Origin: Bacteroidota bacterium
GTDB lineage: Bacteria; Bacteroidota; Bacteroidia; Bacteroidales; Tannerellaceae
Direction: 5' to 3'
NCBI GenBank assembly: GCA_023429375.1
Contig: JAEYVY010000014.1
Location: 1-31,522, forward strand
Length of the DNA: 31,522 bases
In this document: positions 8,488 to 14,742 of the stretch, in pieces
How positions within the stretch are numbered: the first letter of the stretch is position 1
Layout of the letters: each line of letters opens with the position of its first letter
Notes under the pieces: model-generated
The model's input: the letters and a program-made list of their open reading frames with translations, nothing else
Database searches by the model: none
Told to the model about the DNA's origin: nothing
Made by a program: the position numbers and the translations under genes

Positions 8488-8952
8488 ATGTCAACGGGAA
8501 AGAAACGCGAAATGCAGGTAGCTGCTTTGGAAAATGGAACAGCTATTGATCATATACCACCAGACCGTCTTTTCAAAGTCGCATCTTTGTTAGGCTTGGA
8601 AAAAATGAATAATACGATAACCATCGGGAATAATTTTAAAAGCAACAAGATGGGGTCAAAAGGGGTTATCAAGATATCTGATAAATTCTTTGAAGAAGAT
8701 GTTATTAACCGGATAGCTTTGATTGCACCTAATGTGATATTAAATATCATCCGTGATTTTGAAGTTGTAGAAAAGAAGACGGTTGTTTTACCAAATCAGA
8801 TTGTAGGATTGGTGAAATGTAACAACCCAAAATGTATTACCAATAATGAGCCTATGCCAACACATTTTGATGTGATTGACAGAGAAAAGGGAACATTACG
8901 GTGTCGATATTGTGAACGAAAAATAAATAAAGAAGATATTGTTTTGAAATGA
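8488..8952 (+). CDS. pyrI: aspartate carbamoyltransferase, regulatory chain
   Basis: The 154-residue regulatory subunit binds nucleotide effectors in its N-terminal half and the catalytic chain through a C-terminal zinc domain. The zinc ligands are all present: Cys111 and Cys116 (CNNPKC) and Cys139 and Cys142 (CRYC). The N-terminal region VAALENGTAIDHIP is the family's allosteric-site signature. Its stop overlaps the start of the next gene (ATGA at 8949-8952), so the flavin-reductase-like gene is probably translated by coupling. Confidence 0.97.
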   Translation: MSTGKKREMQVAALENGTAIDHIPPDRLFKVASLLGLEKMNNTITIGNNFKSNKMGSKGVIKISDKFFEEDVINRIALIAPNVILNIIRDFEVVEKKTVVLPNQIVGLVKCNNPKCITNNEPMPTHFDVIDREKGTLRCRYCERKINKEDIVLK

Positions 8953-9518
8953 AACAAGACTGGAAACCGGGAACAATGATATATCCATTACCTGCCGCCA
9001 TGATTACCTGCGGCAATAATCCGGAAGAATATAATATTGTTACAATTAGTTGGCTGGGTACTATCTGTACGAATCCGCCTATGTGTTATATTTCTGTACG
9101 TCCGGAACGTCATTCGTATCCCATCATCAAGAAGAATATGGAGTTTGTCATCAATTTGACAACGAAAGATCTGGCGTTTGCAACAGATTGGTGTGGAGTC
9201 AATAGCGGCCGGGCATATCATAAATTTGAGGAGATGAAACTGACACCGGGGAAAGCTTCTATCGTAAGTGCCCCTGTTATTGAGGAGTCTCCATTGTGCA
9301 TTGAATGCCGAGTAAAAGAGATCATACCTTTAGGAAGTCATGATATGTTTATTGCCGACGTTGTAAATGTTCGTGCTGATGAAAAGTATCTGAATCCTGA
9401 AACAGGCTCTTTTGATATGGGAAAAGCAGGTCTGTTAGCCTATTCGCATGGGAAGTATTACGAATTAGGCGAAATGGTAGGTAAATTCGGTTGGTCAGTA
9501 AAAAAGAAAAAAGATTAA
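8949..9518 (+). CDS. flavin reductase-like (flavoredoxin family) protein
   Basis: A 189-residue FMN-binding split-barrel protein of the flavin reductase/flavoredoxin family. The N-terminus PLPAAMITCG followed by VTISWLGTICTNPPMCYISVRP and HSYPIIKKNMEFVINL is characteristic of this family, where the conserved T(I/V)SW region and the R-H-S-Y segment contact flavin. The chain ends in a lysine-rich tail. It overlaps pyrI by ATGA and is followed after 4 bases by an outer-membrane protein gene. What role, if any, it has in pyrimidine metabolism is not evident; members may be electron carriers or of unknown function. Confidence 0.88.
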   Translation: MKQDWKPGTMIYPLPAAMITCGNNPEEYNIVTISWLGTICTNPPMCYISVRPERHSYPIIKKNMEFVINLTTKDLAFATDWCGVNSGRAYHKFEEMKLTPGKASIVSAPVIEESPLCIECRVKEIIPLGSHDMFIADVVNVRADEKYLNPETGSFDMGKAGLLAYSHGKYYELGEMVGKFGWSVKKKKD

Positions 9519-9522
9519 ACGT

Positions 9523-10248
9523 ATGAGAACTTGGCTTTCAATAGTAATGTTTCTTATTCTGCCATGCTGTGTTTCAGCCATGGAGAAGGATTCGTTACAT
9601 ATGAAAGCCAAGCAAAATGATACATTTAACTGGGGGGCTAAAGTAGGCTTTAGCTCCGTACTTCCTTTAGTTCATTCATTCACTATAGAGAATGAACCAG
9701 TCGAATCGAAGGTGGTTTATAGAGTAGGGCATATGGCTGCTCTATTCTGTCGTATAAATATGGACAGACTATTTATTCAGCCTAGTTTGGATTGGTATCA
9801 GACAAAAAGTGAATTCTATTTTGACATGCCGAAAAAGGTTAACTCATTATCCTCTCCTAGACGATTGATGTCGGATCAATTAAAACTGAATATCCAATCG
9901 GTGGCCATGCCTGTAATGATAGGCTATAATATTGTAAAACAAAAGCCGTTTGGTTTATCAATCATGGCCGGGGCGAATATGAAATATAACTATAAAATTG
10001 AATATACAACCAATTTGGATAACTATAGAGATACATACACAACAGATGATACCCCGTTTCGAGTTAATCTGGTTGGAGGTATAGGAGTTACCCTTTGGCA
10101 GATGTTTTTCGATTTTACCTATGAAGTAGGTCTAAATCAGCGGGAGACAAACTTTAAGAGAGCCATCGACGATGTACCGCTTGCCGGAAATATCGTCCTT
10201 GAAAAACGTCTGAACATGATGGGTTTCTCTTTGGGCGTACTCTTCTAG
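9523..10248 (+). CDS. outer-membrane beta-barrel protein (PorT-like family)
   Basis: A 241-residue protein with a signal peptide (about 1-19, MRTWLSIVMFLILPCCVSA) and a run of alternating amphipathic strands (for example FNWGAKVGFSSVLPLV, AALFCRINMDRLFIQPSLDW, GIGVTLWQMFFDFTYEVGLN) ending in a C-terminal strand MGFSLGVLF with terminal Phe, as expected of an outer-membrane beta-barrel. This size and pattern resemble the PorT/OmpA-like beta-barrel families frequent in Bacteroidetes; the closer assignment is uncertain. It is the last gene of the pyrB unit and converges on the Crp/Fnr-type gene with only 5 bases between them. Confidence 0.85.
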   Translation: MRTWLSIVMFLILPCCVSAMEKDSLHMKAKQNDTFNWGAKVGFSSVLPLVHSFTIENEPVESKVVYRVGHMAALFCRINMDRLFIQPSLDWYQTKSEFYFDMPKKVNSLSSPRRLMSDQLKLNIQSVAMPVMIGYNIVKQKPFGLSIMAGANMKYNYKIEYTTNLDNYRDTYTTDDTPFRVNLVGGIGVTLWQMFFDFTYEVGLNQRETNFKRAIDDVPLAGNIVLEKRLNMMGFSLGVLF

Positions 10249-10253
10249 CGCTA

Positions 10254-10925
10254 TTAGAACCTAATCAGCTGAATCAGTTTTTGCTTGTTTACAAACCTTA
10301 CAGACTTCTTATCTAATACAATTAAACCGTCATCCTGCATATTTCTTAATTCCCTGGCTAATGCCGGACGAGAGACACCAAAATATTCTGCCAGAGCGTG
10401 TTGTGTTCTGTCTAATTCTACATGGTTGGGCCCTTTTTCGGGGAGATTCAATAGATAGATGATGATTTTCTGCCGAATAGTTCTGAAAGACATCAGATGC
10501 AGCTTTTTACTGAGTGCCGATGCATAGAATGCAGAAATATCCAGATAGTTTTGTAATAGTTGCTCGTTCATTCGAAGCATCTTTAAAACAGAACTTTTAG
10601 GAATGATTAGCGCAGTTACTGTTTCACGTGTTGTAACCTGAACGGGAAAGCGACTTTCTTTTCCAAACAGAAACAAAGGAGCCAATGGGTTAGGGGCCTC
10701 AATATCCTCTACCTTCACTATCTTGCCTGGAGGATCGGTCATCTCGGCTTTAACACTTCCTTTCAATAGAAAGATCAAACGGTTACAGGGTTCGTCTTGG
10801 TTAGCCAAAATGGTTCCTTTAGGAAATACAGATTCATCCACTTGGATAGCTGTGAGTATTTCCTCTATTTCTGCTTCCGTTAAATTAGAAAAAAGATTGG
10901 TCTTTGTTATTTCTTTTGTGTCCAT
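10254..10925 (-). CDS. Crp/Fnr-family transcriptional regulator
   Basis: A 223-residue regulator with an N-terminal cyclic-nucleotide-binding-type jelly roll (about 10-125, containing FPKGTILANQDEPCNRLIFLL and the strand pattern of the cNMP fold) and a C-terminal winged helix (about 150-215). The recognition helix region reads RTQHALAEYFGVSRPALARELR. There are no clustered cysteines that would suggest an FNR iron-sulfur cluster, so it more likely binds another ligand or none. It is divergent from rplS and has its own -7 box. Its targets are unknown; repeated TTGTAAA words in the intergenic region could be its own binding sites, which is a guess. Confidence 0.93.
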   Translation of the reverse strand: MDTKEITKTNLFSNLTEAEIEEILTAIQVDESVFPKGTILANQDEPCNRLIFLLKGSVKAEMTDPPGKIVKVEDIEAPNPLAPLFLFGKESRFPVQVTTRETVTALIIPKSSVLKMLRMNEQLLQNYLDISAFYASALSKKLHLMSFRTIRQKIIIYLLNLPEKGPNHVELDRTQHALAEYFGVSRPALARELRNMQDDGLIVLDKKSVRFVNKQKLIQLIRF

Positions 10926-10951
10926 TTACGCTATTGGTTAGATTGTAAAAT

Positions 10952-10959
10952 CAAATGTA
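10952..10959 (-). promoter_or_regulatory. -7 box for the Crp/Fnr-family gene
   Basis: On the minus strand TACATTTG matches TAnnTTTG exactly, 27 bases before the ATG. No clear -33 TTTG stands at the expected spacing. Confidence 0.5.
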
Positions 10960-11016
10960 AGCATACTTCTTGAATTAGCCATTCTTTCCCTGATTGTAAA
11001 TTAATTGACTGAGTTG

Positions 11017-11048
11017 TTTGTAAATCACATAAATCTTTTGTTACTTTG
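11017..11048 (+). promoter_or_regulatory. promoter of rplS with -33 and -7 elements
   Basis: TTTG (11017-11020), a 20-base spacer, then TTACTTTG (11041-11048), which matches TAnnTTTG in seven of eight positions. Transcription would begin near 11055, giving a leader of about 78 bases before rplS. Confidence 0.55.
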
Positions 11049-11058
11049 CAACCGCTTT

Positions 11059-11098
11059 ACGTAATCTCTGTCGGGAAATGTGGCCCGTTATATTGCGT
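11059..11098 (+). promoter_or_regulatory. possible structured leader of rplS
   Basis: The leader between the promoter and rplS can fold into an outer 7-bp helix (ACGTAAT 11059-11065 with ATTGCGT 11092-11098, one G-U pair) enclosing a hairpin (CGGG 11072-11075 with CCCG 11084-11087, loop AAATGTGG). Ribosomal protein genes often carry such leaders for feedback by their product, and L19 leaders are known in some other bacteria. This fold was found by eye and is not tested by comparison. Confidence 0.35.
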
Positions 11099-11132
11099 TC
11101 CGTTAAAATAACAATTAAAAGCTATACGAAAA

Positions 11133-11480
11133 ATGGATTTGATTAAAATTGCTGAGGAAGCATTTGCTGTAAAAAAGGAGTATCCTGCATTTAAGAGTGG
11201 TGATACTGTAACAATTGCTTACCGTATCAAAGAAGGTAACAAAGAACGTATCCAGCAGTACAGAGGCGTTGTTATCCGCATCTCAGGACATGGAGATAAA
11301 AAACGCTTTACTGTTCGCAAGATGTCTGAAAACGTTGGTGTAGAAAGAATTTTCCCAATGGATTCACCATTTATTGAAAGTATTACCTTGAACAAGGTTG
11401 GTAAAGTACGCAGAGCAAAACTGTATTACTTACGTGCACTTACAGGTAAGAAAGCAAGAATTAAAGAAAAAAGAGTTTAA
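11133..11480 (+). CDS. rplS: 50S ribosomal protein L19
   Basis: A 115-residue protein at the interface of the ribosomal subunits. Family features are clear: FKSGDTVTIAYRIKEGNKERIQ, the core YRGVVIRISGHG, FTVRKMSENVGVERIFP and the basic C-terminal segment KVGKVRRAKLYYLRALTGKKARIKE. Length is normal. The usual rimM/trmD/rpsP neighbours of many bacteria are absent; it stands as a single gene between its own promoter and terminator, divergent from a Crp/Fnr regulator. Confidence 0.98.
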   Translation: MDLIKIAEEAFAVKKEYPAFKSGDTVTIAYRIKEGNKERIQQYRGVVIRISGHGDKKRFTVRKMSENVGVERIFPMDSPFIESITLNKVGKVRRAKLYYLRALTGKKARIKEKRV

Positions 11481-11497
11481 TCTACTCATATTTCGCA

Positions 11498-11531
11498 AAA
11501 AAAGGATGTACTTAACAGTGCATCCTTTTTT
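11498..11531 (+). terminator. Rho-independent terminator after rplS
   Basis: A strong stem (GGATGTAC 11504-11511 with GTGCATCC 11518-11525, one G-U pair; loop TTAACA) is flanked by A6 before and T6 after, which extends the pairing and gives the U tract. It starts 18 bases after the rplS stop and would also work for transcripts from the right, because of the A run. Confidence 0.9.
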
Positions 11532-11547
11532 GTTTTATATGGGATAC

Positions 11548-11838
11548 TTATTGGTTTTTATCTATAGGTGATACGGGAATATAAATTTCAGTTTTGAGGG
11601 CTGATGAAGATGTAGTTTCCGGATTATTCAGATATTTCTCATACGAAAAGCTATTACGTAGTTTATACTTGCTTTTGGGTAACCACTCCAAATAAATATA
11701 ATTATAGTATGTCATTAAATGACTATAGGGCCCGATTAGAGTGAAAACGGCATATAAACCACCTTTAATCTGGCGTGTGCCAAATTCTCCGGTGGGCGAT
11801 ACTTTTTTATTGACGGTTATGCATGCATAGAATCGACA
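11548..11838 (-). pseudogene. remnant of a GyrI-like effector-binding domain
   Basis: On the minus strand a frame open from 11838 to the TAA at 11548 encodes about 96 residues with no usable start (only one internal Met). The sequence clearly resembles the C-terminal part of GyrI/Rob-type small-molecule-binding domains found at the end of AraC-type regulators: RFYACITVNKKVSPTGEFG, then GGLYAVFTLIGPYSHL, then YLEWLPKSKYKLRNS and EIYIPVSP. The N-terminal part of the domain and any DNA-binding domain are missing. It lies in a different frame from the zinc-ribbon gene immediately upstream and overlaps its last ~30 bases. I read it as the tail of a formerly single gene (zinc ribbon, AraC-type helix-turn-helix, GyrI domain) that lost its middle by a frame-shifting deletion near 11835-11845. 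Confidence 0.75.
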
Positions 11839-12154
11839 TTACCTGGTTGACTGCCTTCTGGTATTCACTTTCCGTTTCTTTCCGTTTGACCCACCGCTTT
11901 AAAAGAGGGAATTGCTCTTTCATCAAACCTATGGCCTCATCTCGAGAAATCTTACGATTATCTGGCAGTTTCCATTGGTCAATATATCCGGCACAGACTT
12001 CAATCATCTCGTCCATGCTGAGGTTGGCTGTAAATCGACCATCTTGATAGCAGAATCGGCAATAATCCATATTCCGTGAGCCTCCTTTGTTAGTACCGAA
12101 ATGTTCCGGAACAGATAAAGGCATGCCACAGCTTTGACAAAAGATTTTTCCCAT
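11807..12154 (-). CDS. small zinc-ribbon protein, probably a truncated regulator
   Basis: A 115-residue protein with a putative zinc-ribbon domain: Cys6 and Cys9 (FCQSCGMPL) and Cys32 and Cys35 (YCRFCYQDG), followed by a helical segment (MDEMIEVCAGYIDQW ... EQFPLLKRW). After residue 92 it has an extra tail EYQKAVNQVMSIL that resembles the beginning of an AraC-type DNA-binding domain and then stops abruptly at CMHNRQ. The stop lies inside the GyrI-like remnant, so the C-terminus appears to be produced by a deletion. The zinc-ribbon part is intact and may still be expressed, 9 bases after its paralogue 12164-12439. Function of the zinc-ribbon domain is unknown. Confidence 0.75.
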   Translation of the reverse strand: MGKIFCQSCGMPLSVPEHFGTNKGGSRNMDYCRFCYQDGRFTANLSMDEMIEVCAGYIDQWKLPDNRKISRDEAIGLMKEQFPLLKRWVKRKETESEYQKAVNQVMSILCMHNRQ

Positions 12155-12163
12155 TTTAAAGTC

Positions 12164-12439
12164 TTAATTCTTTGCCCAACGTTTTAGTTTAGGAAAATAA
12201 ATCTTCATCTGACTTATGGCTTCTTCTTTCGTCAGCTTCTTATCAGAATCTTTATTAAACTCTTCAACAAATTGGGCACAATGGTTAATCATTTCTTCCA
12301 TAGTAATATCTTGTGTGAATGTCCCTTTTTCATAACAATAGCGACAGTAATCGTCATTCAATGTCAAATCGAGGTTTGTTCCATAATCCTCTTTCTTTTG
12401 AAGCGGCATTCCGCAACTCTGGCAAAATTTAGTTTCCAT
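12164..12439 (-). CDS. small zinc-ribbon protein (paralogue of its neighbour)
   Basis: A 91-residue protein with the same layout as the neighbouring gene: Cys6/Cys9 (FCQSCGMPL) and Cys32/Cys35 (YCRYCYEKG), then EEMINHCAQFVEEF and a basic end FPKLKRWAKN. It ends where the neighbour's extra tail begins, so it is a natural single-domain member of the putative zinc-ribbon family. The ATG at 12439 is chosen over an upstream start at 12547 because the family sequence starts there and a -7 box lies between the two. It is probably cotranscribed with the gene at 11807-12154. Molecular role unknown. Confidence 0.85.
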   Translation of the reverse strand: METKFCQSCGMPLQKKEDYGTNLDLTLNDDYCRYCYEKGTFTQDITMEEMINHCAQFVEEFNKDSDKKLTKEEAISQMKIYFPKLKRWAKN

Positions 12440-12466
12440 ATTATTCGTTTTTAAGTGATAACGAAA

Positions 12467-12474
12467 CAAAGGTA
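12467..12474 (-). promoter_or_regulatory. -7 box for the zinc-ribbon gene pair
   Basis: On the minus strand TACCTTTG matches TAnnTTTG exactly, 27 bases before the ATG at 12439. A TTTG lies upstream but at about 26 bases, longer than usual. Confidence 0.55.
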
Positions 12475-12527
12475 TTTTATTTTTAATTCGGTCAGTTGTC
12501 CAAACTTGCGAATGATAAATGAGAATT

Positions 12528-12563
12528 AAAAAAGGCGTAGTTATCATTGATAACCACGCCTTT
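12528..12563 (-). terminator. terminator of the mutAB operon
   Basis: On the minus strand, 20 bases past the mutB stop, an outer 8-bp helix (12531-12538 with 12556-12563) and an inner 6-bp helix (GTTATC 12540-12545 with GATAAC 12549-12554, loop of 3) are separated by one mismatch. Six T follow on the minus strand (12533-12528). Confidence 0.88.
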
Positions 12564-12583
12564 ACTTATTATTTTTGGATCAA

Positions 12584-14731
12584 TTATTCATCCAATAGGA
12601 TTTCCAATATCTGGCAAGCAGCCTTGGCAACCGAAGTACCTGGGCCAAAGATAGCAGCCACACCTGCTTTATACAAGAAATCATAATCCTGAGCAGGAAT
12701 TACACCACCGGCAATTACGATAATATCTTCACGTCCTAACTTCTTGAGCTCTTCCAATACTTGAGGAACAAGCGTCTTGTGTCCAGCAGCAAGAGAAGAA
12801 ACACCCATTACGTGTACGTCGTTTTCAACAGCTTGACGAGCAGCTTCGGCCGGAGTTTGGAACAATGGTCCCATATCTACGTCGAATCCACAGTCAGCAT
12901 ATCCCGTTGCTACAACTTTAGCACCACGGTCGTGACCGTCTTGTCCCATTTTTGCGATCATGATACGAGGCTGACGGCCTTCTTTCTTCGCAAATTTCTC
13001 TGTCAGTTCGCAAGCTCTGATAAAGTCTGCGTCTTGTTTTGTTTCTGATGAATACACGCCTGAAATAGTTCTAATGATTGCTTTATAACGTCCTGCAACT
13101 TCTTCGCAAGCATCCGAGATTTCACCAAGTGTAGCACGAAGACCAGCTGCTTTTACAGCAAGTTCCAGTAGGTTACCTTGTTTCGTGCGAGCACATTCTG
13201 TAATAGCTGCTAAAGCTTCTTTTACAGCGGCTTCGTCGCGTTTGCCACGCAAGTCGTTAATACGTTCAATCTGTTGTATACGTACAGCTGTGTTGTCGAT
13301 TTCCAAAATATCGATTGGATCTTCTTTTTCCAGACGATATTTATTTACGCCTACGATAGTTTGTACACCCGAGTCGATACGAGCTTGTGTGCGTGCTGCA
13401 GCTTCTTCGATACGCATTTTGGGAAGACCGGTTTCGATAGCCTTAGCCATACCACCCATGCTTTCGATTTCTTGAATCAATGCCCAGCCTTTATGAACAA
13501 GTTCGTTTGTCAGTGTTTCCACATAATAAGAACCAGCCCATGGGTCGATCTCTTTACAAATCTGTGTTTCTTCTTGAATATAGATTTGTGTATTACGAGC
13601 AATACGTGCTGAGAAGTCAGTTGGCAGTGCAATTGCTTCATCCAATGCATTGGTGTGCAATGATTGTGTATGTCCTAATGCAGCAGCCATAGCTTCTATA
13701 CAAGTACGGCCTACGTTATTAAACGGATCTTGTTCCGTTAATGACCATCCTGAAGTTTGGCTATGTGTACGTAGAGCAAGAGATTTAGGATTTTTCGCAC
13801 CGAAACTCTTCACAATCTTAGCCCAAAGCATACGAGCCGCACGCATCTTAGCAATTTCCATGAAATGGTTCATACCGATTGCCCAGAAGAATGACAGGCG
13901 TGGAGCGAATGCATCTACGTCGATACCTGCGTTGATACCTGCACGGAGGTATTCCATACCATCACATAAGGTGTAAGCCATTTCGATATCTGCTGTAGCT
14001 CCTGCTTCCTGCATGTGGTAGCCAGAGATAGAGATAGAGTTGAACTTAGGCATCTTTTGTGAAGTATATTCGAAGATATCAGCAATAATCTTCATAGAGA
14101 ATTCAGGAGGATAAATGTATGTGTTACGCACCATGAATTCTTTCAGAATATCATTTTGGATTGTTCCTGACATTTCTTCCAATTTGGCTCCTTGTTCCAA
14201 TCCTGCATTGATGTAGAATGCAAGTACAGGCAGAACGGCACCGTTCATTGTCATAGAAACAGACATCTTATTCAATGGAATTCCATCAAACAATACTTTC
14301 ATGTCTTCTAATGAGCAGATAGATACACCTGCTTTACCAACGTCGCCTACCACGCGTTCGTGATCAGCGTCATATCCACGGTGTGTTGCCAAGTCGAATG
14401 CTACAGAAAGACCTTTCTGGCCTGAAGCCAAGTTTCTTCTGTAGAACGCATTTGATTCTTCAGCTGTTGAGAATCCTGCATACTGACGGATGGTCCAAGG
14501 GCGCATAGCATACATGCCGCTATACGGTCCTCTTAAATAAGGAGGAAGACCAGAAGCATAATTCAAATGTTCCATTCCTTCCAAGTCTTCTTTGGTATAT
14601 ACCGATTTGACGTCAATATGTTCGGGTGTCTTCCAGTCCGCTCTTATGCCGTTTAGTTTGATCCACTCTTGCGTATTCGTAGTTGTGAATCCGGCGTTTT
14701 TTATATCTATATTTTTAAAATTCGGTCTCAT
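12584..14731 (-). CDS. mutB: methylmalonyl-CoA mutase large subunit
   Basis: The catalytic, adenosylcobalamin-binding subunit that interconverts succinyl-CoA and (R)-methylmalonyl-CoA, used in Bacteroides to make propionate from succinate. At 715 residues it is full length. The N-terminal barrel shows RPWTIRQYAGFSTAEESN (about 77-94), the substrate-pocket segment SISGYHMQEAGA (about 234-245) and RTHSQTSGWSL (321-331). The C-terminal cobalamin domain has the cobalt-ligand motif DxHxxG at 598-603 (DGHDRG) and a following GG-rich strand near residues 680-700. It lies 11 bases after mutA and ends at a good terminator. No mutase chaperone (MeaB) or epimerase gene is in the window. Confidence 0.98.
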   Translation of the reverse strand: MRPNFKNIDIKNAGFTTTNTQEWIKLNGIRADWKTPEHIDVKSVYTKEDLEGMEHLNYASGLPPYLRGPYSGMYAMRPWTIRQYAGFSTAEESNAFYRRNLASGQKGLSVAFDLATHRGYDADHERVVGDVGKAGVSICSLEDMKVLFDGIPLNKMSVSMTMNGAVLPVLAFYINAGLEQGAKLEEMSGTIQNDILKEFMVRNTYIYPPEFSMKIIADIFEYTSQKMPKFNSISISGYHMQEAGATADIEMAYTLCDGMEYLRAGINAGIDVDAFAPRLSFFWAIGMNHFMEIAKMRAARMLWAKIVKSFGAKNPKSLALRTHSQTSGWSLTEQDPFNNVGRTCIEAMAAALGHTQSLHTNALDEAIALPTDFSARIARNTQIYIQEETQICKEIDPWAGSYYVETLTNELVHKGWALIQEIESMGGMAKAIETGLPKMRIEEAAARTQARIDSGVQTIVGVNKYRLEKEDPIDILEIDNTAVRIQQIERINDLRGKRDEAAVKEALAAITECARTKQGNLLELAVKAAGLRATLGEISDACEEVAGRYKAIIRTISGVYSSETKQDADFIRACELTEKFAKKEGRQPRIMIAKMGQDGHDRGAKVVATGYADCGFDVDMGPLFQTPAEAARQAVENDVHVMGVSSLAAGHKTLVPQVLEELKKLGREDIIVIAGGVIPAQDYDFLYKAGVAAIFGPGTSVAKAACQILEILLDE

Positions 14732-14742
14732 GATTCTTCTAC

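Noticed and set aside
10940..11030. three TTGTAAA words between the Crp/Fnr gene and rplS as operators
   Set aside because: They do not form a convincing inverted repeat of the Crp/Fnr type, and the region is AT-rich enough for such words to recur by chance.
12761..13976. several plus-strand open frames of 70-112 codons
   Set aside because: All are antisense to mutB, whose sequence is fully convincing; no start signals or family patterns.
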